Source: Arthrobacter sp. H35-D1
Lineage (GTDB): Bacteria > Actinomycetota > Actinomycetes > Actinomycetales > Micrococcaceae
Assembly (NCBI RefSeq): GCF_030063185.1
Contig: NZ_JASISP010000015.1
Coordinates: forward strand, 1-64,000
DNA length: 64,000 nt
Reading direction: 5' to 3'
The notes beneath the pieces were generated by a model, which saw nothing but the letters and a program-made list of their open reading frames with translations, ran no database searches and was not told where the DNA came from. Both the position numbers and the translations under genes were made by a program. Positions 48,123 to 59,900 of this stretch are shown piece after piece (positions within the stretch are counted from its first letter, which is position 1; the number at the start of each line of letters is the position of its first letter).

Positions 48123-48878
48123 TCAACTGCCTTGGAATACTTCCCGGATGTCCATTTCCCTGATGGCAGGTTGGCCTGACGTCGCAAGTGCTGCGGCGTG
48201 GTTGTCACCCGCCGGCACCCAGGCGATCTCCATTCCGTGGGTTTCCCCAAGAAGCGGTGAGTCGACGACGGCGGCCCAGCAGCTCGCTGTTGTTCCGTGA
48301 GGTGCGGGGGGCGGCAGCCCACCAAGGCACAGCGCGTCCGGCTCGACAGCCAAGCCGTGTCCTGTCGCCTTGAGCGCGGCCTCCTTGGCCACCCATAGCC
48401 GTATGCGGGACTCGACATCGGTGTGTGACAGTGCCTCCCGTTCCACGGGGGACAGCGCGAAAGCGTCGAAACCGGAATGCAGCTGTCGCGGAAAGGCTTC
48501 CAGATCTGCCCCGAGGGGCTGGCCGGTGGCGGCGGAGGCAACCAGCACCATGTCCCTGACACGGGACAGGCTCAGGTTGGAGCCTTCGATCACGGGCTTG
48601 CCGTGTGGTCCTCCGCAGCTGCGGCACAGCCTGTGGGCGGCCAAGCCGCGTACATTCCGCAGGTTGCCGCCCAACGCCCGTGCGGCCATGACGCGGAAAA
48701 CGATGTGGGCTGCGGCGTACCCCAGGCCGTCCGCCGGGTTTCTGAAACGTTCCGAAGCGGCCATTTCCGGCTGGCTCAGCAGTTCCCGTGGCCCTCCAAA
48801 GCGGGCTGCCTGGGCGAGAACCTTCTGCGCACTTGTGATGACGTATTCCACTGGACCCGCCGTGTTGGCCGGGATCAC
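48123..48878 (-). CDS. Sfp-type 4'-phosphopantetheinyl transferase
   Basis: 251 aa. Loads the phosphopantetheine arm from CoA onto carrier domains, here most likely the three thiolation domains of the synthetase at 50980-61575. Motifs: CRSCGGPHGKPVI near residue 88, PLGADLEAFP near 124 (metal-binding Asp and Glu) and RLWVAKEAALKATGHGL near 165 (catalytic Glu/Lys). The start GTG 48878 overlaps the exporter stop by 4 bp (GTGA). A longer frame to 49067 would lie wholly inside the exporter gene and is rejected. It is the last gene of the nonribosomal peptide operon. Confidence 0.9.
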   Translation of the reverse strand: MIPANTAGPVEYVITSAQKVLAQAARFGGPRELLSQPEMAASERFRNPADGLGYAAAHIVFRVMAARALGGNLRNVRGLAAHRLCRSCGGPHGKPVIEGSNLSLSRVRDMVLVASAATGQPLGADLEAFPRQLHSGFDAFALSPVEREALSHTDVESRIRLWVAKEAALKATGHGLAVEPDALCLGGLPPPAPHGTTASCWAAVVDSPLLGETHGMEIAWVPAGDNHAAALATSGQPAIREMDIREVFQGS

Positions 48879-49675
48879 CGCTTGCTGATCCGCACGTACT
48901 GTGAAATAGCCAGCGGGGCAAAAACCGCTATGATGGCCGCGCAGCACAGTGCCGCGTAGAGCAGGGCATTGTCTGCCGGCCAGCCGCTGGGAGCTGCAAA
49001 GCCTTGGGGTGCTGCGTTGCCGAACAGCTCTCGCACAGCCGTGGCGACAGCTGTCACGGGGTTCCACTCGGCGAAAGCCCGCAGCGGACCGGGCATGGAC
49101 TGCACCGAGACGAAGGCACCGGAAATGAAAGTTACCGGGAAAAGCCAGATCAAGCCCAGGCTTTGGGCCACTTCAACGCTGCGCGCCGTCAAGGCGATCA
49201 CGGCGCCCACCCAGGACACTGCAAACGTGAACAGCAGCAGCAGTCCCAAGGCCAGCAAGGCCGGACCCAAGCCGTTGTTGATTCGCCAGCCGATGGCAAG
49301 GCCGCACATGAGGGTGACGGCAATGGACAGCAGACTGGTGACCAAATCCGCCGTTGATCGGCCCAAGATGACTGCCCCGCGGGACATGGGCAGGGACCGG
49401 AACCTGTCAATGAGCCCCAGTTGCAGGTCCTTGGCGAGGTAGACGGCAGTAAAGGAGGCATTAAACGTCAGGGTCTGGGCCAGGATGCCGCCAATGAGGA
49501 ACGTGCGGTACTGGTCCCCGCCCAGGGTGCCGCCAAAGACGAAGGCGAGCAACAGGACGAACATGACGGGCTGAGCCACGCTGGTCACCATGGCGCCGGG
49601 GGTGCGGATGACATTGCGCAAGTTGCGCTCGGCAATCACCGAGCTGTCACGGATGGCGGCGTTGAGACTGCTCAT
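48875..49675 (-). CDS. ABC-2 type transporter permease (DrrB-like)
   Basis: 266 aa with six predicted helices (first block VTSVAQPVMFVLLLAFVFGG near 31; SWVGAVIALTAR near 155; a final helix near 235-258). The ABC-2 signature region PVTFISGAFVSVQSMPGPLR near 182 is typical of daunorubicin-type exporters. It forms the membrane half of an exporter with the ATPase encoded just upstream; ATGA overlaps tie it to both neighbours. It is likely to export the product of the synthetase or confer self-resistance. Confidence 0.9.
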   Translation of the reverse strand: MSSLNAAIRDSSVIAERNLRNVIRTPGAMVTSVAQPVMFVLLLAFVFGGTLGGDQYRTFLIGGILAQTLTFNASFTAVYLAKDLQLGLIDRFRSLPMSRGAVILGRSTADLVTSLLSIAVTLMCGLAIGWRINNGLGPALLALGLLLLFTFAVSWVGAVIALTARSVEVAQSLGLIWLFPVTFISGAFVSVQSMPGPLRAFAEWNPVTAVATAVRELFGNAAPQGFAAPSGWPADNALLYAALCCAAIIAVFAPLAISQYVRISKR

Positions 49676-50676
49676 GCTTTTAGTACCTCGTGGTCCTGGC
49701 TTGTTCCGGTTGCTGTTGCATTGCTGGGGGCGGGCGCGGCCTGCTCCTGCGCCCGTTGTCCTGTCAGCTGCAGGAAGACATCGTCCAAGGTGGGGCGGCG
49801 CAGAGTCGCCTCGACCACTTGGACGCCTTCGTGTTCGAGCTCGCCCAGGGCCCGCACCAGCATGTGATGCCCGTCGGGGGCGGCGACACTGACTTTGCGT
49901 GCCGACCGGTCAATCTCGGGTGCGCCGGAGGCGATCCGGGCCAAGATCGCCGCGGCACGGTCCACGCCTTCCGACTGGGCTGCGACGACGTCTATCCGTT
50001 CGGAGCCGACCCGGGACTTGAGCTCATCGGCGGTGCCCTCCGCTATGACGCGTCCGGAGTCGATCACCGCGATGTTGTCTGCCAGCTGGTCCGCCTCCTC
50101 GAGGTATTGGGTGGTCAGCAGCACGGTGGTTCCGGCGCCGACCAGTGAGGAGATCACGGCCCAAGTGTCCAGCCGTCCCCGCGGATCCAGCCCCGTAGTA
50201 GGTTCATCGAGCACCACCACCTCAGGCCGCGCGACGATGGCACCGGCAAGGTCCAGCCGGCGCCGCATCCCGCCCGAATAGGCCCCTGCGCGTTTGCCCG
50301 CAACGTCGGAGAGCCGGAATTCGTCCAAGAGCTCAACAGCACGAGCCGCCGATGACTTCCGGTTCATCCCGTAAAGCCGACCCACCATGACCAGATTCTC
50401 GTAGCCCGTCAGCTTTTCGTCAACGGCCGCGTACTGCCCGGACAAGCCAATGGAGAGGCGCACGCTTTCTGGATCCGTGCGGACACTGTGGCCGGCCACG
50501 GTGACCTCGCCGGCGTCCGGTGCCAGCAGCGTGGTGAGCACCCTTACGGTAGTGGTCTTTCCGGCGCCATTGGGGCCCAGAAGCCCCAACACTTGCCCGG
50601 GCTCCACATCCAGATTCAAGTCGTCAAGTGCGCGGAAACCGCCGAAATTCTTGCACAGTCCCCGTACCCGGATCAT
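49672..50676 (-). CDS. ABC transporter ATP-binding protein (DrrA-like)
   Basis: 334 aa. Walker A GPNGAGKTTT near residue 41, Q-loop near 88, signature YSGGMRRRLDLA near 139, Walker B VVVLDEPTTGLDP near 160 and H-loop TTQYLEEAD near 193. The C-terminal 90 residues form the accessory domain usual in DrrA-type ATPases. The ATG at 50676 is preferred because it overlaps the TAA of mbtH (TAATG). A longer frame to 50814 would run through mbtH. It powers the permease encoded by the following gene. Confidence 0.92.
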   Translation of the reverse strand: MIRVRGLCKNFGGFRALDDLNLDVEPGQVLGLLGPNGAGKTTTVRVLTTLLAPDAGEVTVAGHSVRTDPESVRLSIGLSGQYAAVDEKLTGYENLVMVGRLYGMNRKSSAARAVELLDEFRLSDVAGKRAGAYSGGMRRRLDLAGAIVARPEVVVLDEPTTGLDPRGRLDTWAVISSLVGAGTTVLLTTQYLEEADQLADNIAVIDSGRVIAEGTADELKSRVGSERIDVVAAQSEGVDRAAAILARIASGAPEIDRSARKVSVAAPDGHHMLVRALGELEHEGVQVVEATLRRPTLDDVFLQLTGQRAQEQAAPAPSNATATGTSQDHEVLKA

Positions 50677-50885
50677 TAGGAAGCCGCTAGTGCGGCCACG
50701 GTGCGCGGCGTCATGTCCGTCCAGCTCCGGGATACGAAGTCCAGGCATTCCTGCCGACCCCCTGGGCCGTACATCACCATCCAGCCGTTGGGAACATCGG
50801 CAAAGGTGGGCCACAGTGAGTGTTGCTGCAGATCGTTCACCAATACTCGGAAGGTTGCGTTCGTGTCATCAAATGGGTTCGTCAC
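50676..50885 (-). CDS. MbtH-like protein
   Basis: 69 aa chaperone that binds and activates adenylation domains of nonribosomal peptide synthetases. All hallmarks are present: NPFDD at residue 3, SLWPTFADVPNGW near 23 and SRSWTDMTP near 53, giving the three invariant tryptophans. I chose GTG 50885 over TTG 50924 because it gives the canonical MTNPFDD start and has GAGGA about 8 nt upstream; the longer frame lacks a ribosome-binding site. It lies 94 bp after the synthetase gene in the same operon. Confidence 0.93.
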   Translation of the reverse strand: MTNPFDDTNATFRVLVNDLQQHSLWPTFADVPNGWMVMYGPGGRQECLDFVSRSWTDMTPRTVAALAAS

Positions 50886-50979
50886 GTAATTTTCCTCAGT
50901 TTCCTCGGTGGATTCTTCTGACAAGCGAAAGGCCGGAAACGGTGCCGAAACAACCGTGCAGCGACACCGCCGTCGTCAG

Positions 50980-53900
50980 CTATTCGGTGCCCTGGCCCAG
51001 CTGGATTGCCAGCATCGGCAGGATGTGATCGAGGGCACTTTCACTGAGCATCGCCGAGTGCCGTGCCGGAACGGTTGTCTCGGAAATGGGGCCGTTCACG
51101 AACGGCTCCCAGGAGGACGACGTCGGCGCGCCGGCTGGGACGTCCTCGGTGGCACGGAAGACGTGCATCCCGCCGTCGAACACGCCGACAGCGTTCTCGC
51201 GGATCATGCCGGCCAGCACCGAGAAGTTCGCCACCATGGCGTTCAGGGACTCGAGCGGGATACTGCCCAATGGATTGTGGTTTTCCTGCAGGACCTCCAG
51301 CACGCGTGCGCCGTCCAGGCTTGCCGCCTCGTGGGCCGGAACGGGAAAGCCGGCCGCATGAAGGTAGTTCGCCCACAGGGCAGGGCCCGTGCCGATGTCG
51401 GCATTGGAGTCCTGCCTCGTGGGGAACGCATCCAAGATCCCCAGGAAGGCCACTTGGTGCCCCAATTCCTGGAGCCGGGTGGCCAGCCGGTGTGCAAGGT
51501 TGCCGCCGAAGGACCAGCCAAGCAGGTGGTAGGGGCCCTCGGGCTGCACCTCTTGGAGCTGGCCAATGTAGTCGTCGGCCAGCTCAGTCAGTGTTTGTGC
51601 CCGGAGCCCTTGATCGCGACCTGGAAGCATGCCTGGCATCTGCAGCCCGATCAGCGGCCGTGCCTTGTCCAGCCGGCGCAGCATCGCCGCGTAGCCCCAG
51701 CTCACGCCGGTGGCCGGGTGCACGGCAAAGAGGGGCGCCTTGCTTCCGGTGGTGCGCAACGGCAGCAGCTGCCGCAGGCTGTCCGCAACGTTCTCCTGCT
51801 TGCCCTTGGAAGCCTCGGCCAGCAGCTGTTCCACACTGGGGGAGCGGAACAGGGCCTGCACGGGAAGGTCGGTGCCCAGGGCGTCATTGACTTTGGAGAT
51901 GAGCGGTTGCGCCAGAAAGGAATGCCCGCCCAGTTCAAAGAACGACTCGTCGATCCCAACCCTCGGGAGGGAAAGAACGTCCTCGAAGATCTGCGCCACG
52001 GCCTTCTCCCTGGGGGTCCGGGGGGCCAGCCCGGCACTGCGGTCCTGGCCGGCAGGATCGGGCAGCGCCGCGGCGTCCACCTTTCCATTGAGCGTTAGTG
52101 GTATGCGTTCAACAACCACCACGGCGGCGGGAACCATGTAGCCCGGCAGCATCGAACGCAGCTGCGAACGGGCCTGCCCTGCAAGTTCCTGGACCGCCAG
52201 TGGGGCCGCATCTGCGGAGTCCGCCCGGTGGCCCGGTTCCGGCACCACATAGGCCACCAGCCTTGCAGTGTCCGGAAGGCCGGTTCCCCCGCCGGCGTCG
52301 CCGCCCCGCACCAAGGCCGCGGCGGCGGCGACCCCTGGCACGGCACGCAGCGCCTGCTCCACTTCGCCAAGCTCCACCCTGAAGCCGCGGATCTTGACCT
52401 GGTGGTCGTTGCGTCCCTGAAAGACGAGCTCGCCACCGGCACTTCTGGTCACCAGGTCGCCGGTGCGATACATCCGGTCCCCGGCTGCAGCGAAGGGGTC
52501 CGCGACAAACCGTTCGGAAGTGAGGTCCGGCCTGCCCCTGTAACCGCGGGCCAGTTGCGGCCCGGACAAGTAAAGTTCGCCGCCAACGCCTGCGGGCACG
52601 TGCTGCAAATAGCCATCCAAGATGTAGGCGCGGGAATTCCGGGTGGGGATGCCGAGCACGGGTTGTCCGGTGCTCGGAGCTGTTCGGGAATCTGCGGCAC
52701 GCGGCACGCTGGCGACCAGCGAGTCAACTGTCGACTCGGTGGGTCCGTAGAGGTTCCAGGCGCGCAACGAACTGCGGGAGGCAAGCTCGTCCCACAGGGC
52801 GGTGTCAAAAGCTTCCCCGCCCAAGGCCAGCCGAAGCGGGGGACGGCCGTTGGCGGCGCGTTCGTCCAACATCGTGGAAAAGGCCGGTTCTGCGAGCAGT
52901 TGGCGAACATAGCCCGGGGTGGTTTCCCACGCCCCGATGCCGTGCTCGGCAAAGTATCCGGCGAGCCGTTGGGGATCCAGCCGCACCTCGTCGGTGACCA
53001 GGTGCAGTTCATGCCCGTCTACCATCCACAACATCGGATCCCAGGAGGCGTCAAAACCGACACCGGTGGTGTGTGCCACCCGCACCGGACCTTGGACAGT
53101 GCGTTCCACGGCAGGGGGGAACAGTGTTCCTCGGTGTGATGCCAGCAAGTTGGCGAGGGCGCCGAGACTGATCTCCACGCCCTTGGGCCGGCCCGTGGAA
53201 CCCGAAGTGAACATGACATAGGCCAGCTCGTCCGCCCCCCGGAGTGCCTGTTCACCCTGCTGGGCGGGGTGCTGGTCTGCCGGACTTGGGGCCGGAAGGT
53301 CCTCCATTTGAAGCACGGTGGTGCCCACCATGCCGGCGGTTGCGAGCCCGGAGTTGAGGGCCGGCTCCAGGGCTTCGGTGCTGATGACAGCGACCGCGCC
53401 TGCATCTTCCAGGATCGCCGCCACCCGGTCGGCGGGGTAGTCGGCGTCGATGGGATTGTAGACCGCTCCGGCCCGCAGCACGCCCAGGGCCGCCACCACC
53501 GTGTGCAGCGACCGTGGCAAGTACACCGAGACCAGCTCCCCGGCCTGTATTCCCGAGCCAAGTAGCGCGCCCGCCACTTGTGATGTGGCCGCATCCAAGG
53601 CCGCAAACGAGAGCGACTGGCTGCCGCAAACCACGGCCGTGTCATCCGGTTGACGGGCGACTGTCTCGGCGAGGACCTCCAAAAGCGGCGGGGCCGGGGT
53701 GAGGACGACAGGGCCGGTCGTGGCAGCGACCAGTGCGTCGATTTCGTCCGCCGAGAGGATGTCGAGAGTGGAAATGGCGTGGTCCGGTTCCTGCACAGCC
53801 AGGGCCGCAAATGCCTCGAACCGTTCGATCAAGGCCCCGACGGCGTGGCTGCTGAACATGGCAGCGTTGTAGTCAAGCGTGGCGGCCAGGCCCTGCTCAG

Positions 53901-56900
53901 GGCCCAGCTCCCGGAAGGTGAATGACAGATCGAACTTTGCTTCTCCCGTAGCCGATTCAGGCTCGGCCACTGCGTGCACGCCGGGAAGTTCGACGGTGGC
54001 ACGGGCGCTGGTTTCCACCGCCAGCATGGTCTGGAAGAGCGGATGCCGGCCCAGCTCACGGTGCGGGTTGAGCGCCTCAACCAGGCGCTCAAAGGGGACG
54101 TCGTCATGGTCGAAGGCGTCGAGCACGCTGCGCCGGGCGGTGCCAAGCAGTTCACGGAAGCTGGGATTCCCTGCCACATCCAACCGGATCGGTACGGTGT
54201 TGACGAAGAAGCCGATGAGTTCCGTCAGGGCCGGATCGCTCCGTCCCGCAGTCGGGGAGCCGATCACCAGGTCACTGCCGGCACCAACGCGCGAGAGAAA
54301 TCCGCCGAGTGTGGCGTGCAACGCCATGAAGAGGCTGGCACGCTCCGAGGAAGCAAGCCGGACCAATGCGGCCGTTGTCTCCTTGCCGAGCGTAAAGGAT
54401 TGTTGGCCGCCCGGCTGGCGTGCCCCCGGATCACGTGTCCCGTCCGTGGGCAGCGCCAACTCCGGGGGAGCCCCTGCCAGGGTTTCCTTCCAGCTGGTGA
54501 GCTTGGCGTGCAAGGCTGGTTCGACCGTGGGGTCGCCGGCGGACCCGTTCTCGGCGGACCCGTTCTCCGCGGACCCGCCTGCTGCGGAACCGGACTGCGG
54601 CATGCCTTCCAGCACTTGACGCTGCCACAGCGCGAAGTCCGCGTACTGCAGTCCCAAGGCCCGTTGCAGGGGGCGGGCACCGCTGCAGCGGGCCGAATAG
54701 GCGGTGGAGATATCCCGGGCCAAGGGGGCCAGGGAGGCTCCGTCGCTGGCAATGTGGTGGACCACGAGCTGGAGCACCCATTCGTCGTCGTCGATCCCGA
54801 AGAGGGTGGCGCGCAGGGGAAGCTCCAGGGCGACATCGAAACCGCGGGCGGCCTGGTCGGAGAGCAGACGTGCCAACTGTTCCTGGGACGTGACGTCCTG
54901 GAAGGACAGCAGCCCGGTGACGCCGGATGCCGGGTGGATCAGCTGTTCCGGTGTGCCACCCTGTGCGGGGTAGGTGGTGCGCAGGACCTCATGGCGCGCC
55001 ACAAGGTCATCGAGGGCGTGCGCCAGGGCTTCCGGGTTGAGTTCCCCGGTGAGCCGGACGGCCAAGGCGATGTTGTAATCGGAGGAGCCCGGGTCAAGCT
55101 GGTTGAGGAACCACAGCCGTGATTGCGCGTAGGAGAGTGGAATCCGGTCGGGACGGTGGTTCTTGTTCACCTTGGCCCAAGCATCGACGGAGGTGCCAGG
55201 CGCCTGGCCCGCAAGGTCTGTGGCCCCGGCTGTGGCCCCGGCGTCGGCTGTGGCGGACAGAAGCTCCAACAGGGCTGCCGGGGTGGGGGACTCAAAAACG
55301 GCCCGCAGCGGCAGTTCCGTGCCGAAGCTTTCGCGCAGCTTGGCGATCAGTGCCACCGCCAGCAGTGAATGGCCGCCGAGTTCAAAGAAGTCATCATCCA
55401 CATGCACCTCGTCAACACCCAGGACGGTGCCGAAGGCCGCGCAGACCTTCACTTCCTGCTCGGTCCGCGGTTCCCTCGATCCCGAGCCGGAGATGGCAGG
55501 GGCGGGGAGTGCGCGTTTGTCCAGTTTGCCATGTGATGTCAACGGAATCTCCGCCAGGGCCACGAGGGCCTTTGGCATCATGTAGTCGGGCAGGCGGCGG
55601 CTGGCGAAGCGCATCAGTTCATCCGAAGAGGCATCTCCGACGTAGTAGCAGATGATGCGTCCGGTCGCACCGGATTCCACCACCACTGCGGCGCGTCGAA
55701 CCTGTTCGTGGGCTGCGATCACGCTTTCAATCTCCCCGGGCTCCACCCGGAAGCCGCGGATCTTCAGCTGCTCATCGGCACGGGCCACGAATTGCAGCTC
55801 CCCGCCGGGGAGCTGGCGCACCAAGTCGCCTGTGCGGTACATCCTGGCACCGTCCAGGTGGGGGTTGGCGACGAAGTGGCTGGCGGTCTCGGCAGTTCGG
55901 TTGACGTACCCGGCGGCCATTCCGGCACCTGCCAGGTACAGCTCGCCGGCAATGCCCTGGGGCACGGCCACGAGGTAGTCGTCAAGGACATGGCTTTCCA
56001 CATTCCGCACAGCCCGGCCGATGTTCGCCACGGGGCCGGTGATGCGTGTCAGCACAGAGTCAACAGTGAATTCGGTGGGCCCATAGAAGTTATAGGCTGC
56101 AACGCCTTCGTTTCCGGCCAGATCATCCCACAGCTCGGCTGGAACGCTCTCGCCGCCCAAGACCAAAACCAGCGGCGCGGACCTCGGGGTGTCCAGCAGC
56201 CCTGACAGCAGCAGCGCGCGCACGTGGGATGGGGTGCTTTCGAGCACGGTGACGGCCTGGGTGGCGCAGAACTCCACCAGTGCCTCCGCATCGGTGCGGA
56301 TGTCGTCGTCGACCATGTGCAAGGTGGCGCCGGCAACCAGCCACAGCATCGGATCCCAGGCCGCATCAAAACCGAGTCCGGCAACGTGGGCCACTGCAGG
56401 GCCACCGCCGTCGTCGGTGTCAAGGGACGCGTTCCCGAAGGTGTCGGCGTAAATGGTGTTTCGGTGCTGGAAATACAGGTTGGCCAGGGCCGCATGGCCG
56501 ACGGCGACCCCTTTGGGGGTGCCGGTGGAACCGGAGGTGTAGACCACGTAGGCTTGGTCGGTGGTTTTGACCGTCAGCTCAGCCAGTGCCGCGGTGGCGG
56601 ATGCCTGCCGTCCTGCGGCTCGGAGAACTTCCAGGTTGCTTGCCGTGATGGTCAGAGCCGGCGCGCTGTCGTCGAGGATCAGGGCTTTCCGTTCGGCGGG
56701 ATAGGTCAGGTCCACGGGAACATGGACCGCACCGGCACGCAACACGGCCAGAGTCGCGCAGACCACGTTGTTCGTGCGAGGCAGTGCGACAGCGACCCGC
56801 TCGCCCGGTTGAACTCCGGAGGCGATCAGGCCTGCTGCGAGCAGTTCGACGGCGTCGAGCAGTTCAGCAAAGGTCAGGGTGGCAGTGCCGTCGCTGACGG

Positions 56901-59900
56901 CCATCCGCGCGGGGTGACGGGCCGCGGTGTCCGCAAATTCATCGAGCACCGTGGACTGGCCGTTCGCTACCACAGGACCTTGGCCCAGGGCTTCGGCGTG
57001 AGCGCTTTCTTCCTCCGTGGCAACCGAAAGCTTGGACAAGGGTCTGTGGGGATTGCCCACAAACTGTTCCACCATGTGCAGGAAACGTTGGGCGATCAGG
57101 GCAGCGGATTCCGGGGCAAAGAGGGCAGGATCGAAACTCAGCGATCCACGCAGGCCCGAGCCTGCGCCCTCCTCGGCGAGGTCCAGCAGCAGGTCGAATT
57201 TTGCACCTCCCGGTTCTGCGGTCCTGTCAGCCGTGGTGACCAGACCGGGCATCGAGAGCTGTTCAGGTGCCGAGTTGGCGAGTGTGAGCATGACCTGGAA
57301 CAAGGGGTGCCGGTCCCGCGAACGGGCTGGCTTGAGTTCTTCAACAACCCGTTGGAACGGCGCGTCCTGGTTGGCATAGGCACGCAAGTTGGCGTATCTG
57401 ACGGTGTCAATGAGTTCACCGGCTGTGGGGTTGTTTGAGGTGTCGGTGCGCAGCACCAGGGTGTTGACAAAAAAGCCGACGAGGTCATCCAGGGCCGTGT
57501 CCGGGCGGCCTGCAACCGGAGTGCCTATCGGGATGTCCGTGCCGGCACCGAGCTTGGTCAACAATGCGGCGAAAGCGGCCTGCAGCACCATGAAGAGGCT
57601 GGCATTGTGCTCCCTGGCCAGGTCCGAGAGCCGTTCGTGAGTTTCGGCACCGATCGACACGGGCACAGCAGCCGAATCCCACGGTGCTGTCCGTGTCCCC
57701 CTGGCATGGTCGAAGGGCAGGGCCAGCTCCTCGGGTGCGCCGTCGAGTTCGGCTTTCCAGAACGCCAGCTGCCGCGAGAGGGGGCTTTCGGAATCGTCTT
57801 CGCTGCCCAGCTCTGCACGCTGCCACAGCGCGTAGTCGGCGTACTGGACAGGCAGCGGTGTGAAGTCCGGACACGTGTTGCCGAGACGAGCGGAGTAGGC
57901 CGTGGACAAGTCCCGTGCCAGCGGTCCAAGCGACCAGCCGTCGGCGGCAATGTGGTGAAGGGTCAACAGCAGGACGTGCTCGCGGGCACTGAGCTGAAAC
58001 AGCGCAGCGCGCAGCGGAAGCTCGGTGGTGACGTCGAAGCCGCGGGCCGACTCGGCACGGACCACGCGGTCCAGGTGCTCCGCCGTGGTTTGCACGGCGG
58101 AGAGAGGAACCCGGGCTTCGCCGACCGGGATGATGTGCTGTTCCGGCTCGCCTCCCGTGAACGCGAACACGGTGTGCAGGCTTTCATGGCGGGCCACAAC
58201 ATCGTTGACGGCATCTTCCAAGGCAGCGACATCCAGCTGTCCGGAAAGCCTGAGCACGATCGGAATATTATAGGCCCCGGACGTGGGGTCGAAGCGGTTG
58301 AGGAACCACAGACGGCGTTGGGCAGGGGAGAGCGGCAGCGGACTGGGGCGCTTTTGTCGGACCAGCGGACGCGGCTCCGCCACGGGTGCGTCAAGGGTCG
58401 CGGCGATGCCGGCGACCGTGGGAAATTCAAAGACCGTGCGCAGTGCCGGTGCAGAACCGAGCTTTGCACGCAACACTGCCACCAGCCTGGTGGCCAGCAG
58501 AGAATGGCCGCCCAGTTCGAAGAAATCGTCGTCGCGCCCCACCCCGTCCAGCCCCAGCACCTCCGAGAAGGCAGCCGCAACAGTACGTTCGGCGTCGTTG
58601 TGCGGTGCAACGGAAATGCTGCTGGTGGTGGGTTCCGGCAGCGCCTTGGTGTCAAGCTTTCCGTTGGCAGTCAGCGGGATCTGCGGGATGCGCACAATGG
58701 CCGACGGGACCATGTAGTCCGGCAGGCTCTGGCGGATGGCGCCGCGGATGGCTGCGACGTCCACCTCGTCCCCACTGGTGATGTAGCCCAGCAGCTGATC
58801 GTAGCCAGCTCGGTTTTTAGACACGACGACGGCGGCACGGTCCACTCCGGGGGTGCCACGGAGTACCTGCTCAATTTCAGAAAGCTCTATCCTGAATCCT
58901 CGGATCTTGACCTGTTGGTCAATACGGCCCAGGAACTCAACCCCGGTGTTGTCCAACCTCCTGACCACGTCGCCGGTGCGGTACATGCGCGAGCCGTCGG
59001 ACGCAAAGGGGTCCGCGATGAAGCGTTCGGAACTGAGTTCGGGCTGGTCAAGGTAGCCTCGTGCCACGTTGTGCCCGGCGACGTAGAGCTCGCCGATGGC
59101 GTTTCCCGGTACGGGGTTCAATCCGGAGTCCAGGATGTAGTGGCGGCTGTTGGCCACCGAGGAACCCAAATGCGGGGCCGTGCCAGGCTCCATGATGGCT
59201 GTCATGCTGTCCACGGTGGTTTCGGTGGGGCCGTAAAAATTGTAGGCCGTGACGCCTGGGATTTGGGCCAGCGCGCCCCAAAGCTCGGGATCCACCGCTT
59301 CCCCGCCCAAGGCCACCACCGAGGGGTGGGCGCCGCCGTCGAACAGTTTTTCCGCCAACAGCGCCTTGGCGAAGGACGGTGTGGTTTCAATGCTGTCGAT
59401 CTGCTGCTCGGCCAAGTATCCGGCCAGGGCCTGCGGGTCCCGTCGGGTAAGGTCGTCGACCAGGTGGAGTTCGTGACCGGCCATGAGCCACAGGATCGGG
59501 TCCCACGAGGCATCGAAGGAGAGTCCTGCCGTGTGTGCAACCCGCAGGGTGCGGCCCAGCCTGGCCTCGGCGGGGCGGAATATGTCTTCACAGTGCGAGG
59601 AATAGAGGTTCAGCAGTGCGCGGTGTTCCACACCGACGGCCTTGGGCCGGCCGGTTGAGCCTGAGGTGAAGATGACGTAGGCGAGGTCGTGCTGGCTGGC
59701 CACGGCGGTCTCCGGCCGGTGCGATGGCAATTCGGCAAGGGTTGCTGCCATGGTGGCGGAATCCAGGGCCACTTCCCGCACATGGCCGGATATGTGGTGT
59801 GTCAACTGCGAGTCGGCATCGTCCGTGGAGGTCAGAAGGAGCAGCGGTGCGGCGTCTTCCAACATGCCCTGGACGCGTCTTTCCGGATAATCGGGGTCGA

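Noticed and set aside
50676-50814. Longer N terminus of the DrrA-like ATPase
   Set aside because: The extension would run in another frame through mbtH; ATG 50676 overlaps the mbtH stop and starts right before the first ABC strand.
57607-59658. 683-codon plus-strand frame opposite the synthetase
   Set aside because: Shadow of conserved C and A domains on the minus strand; no recognisable protein.
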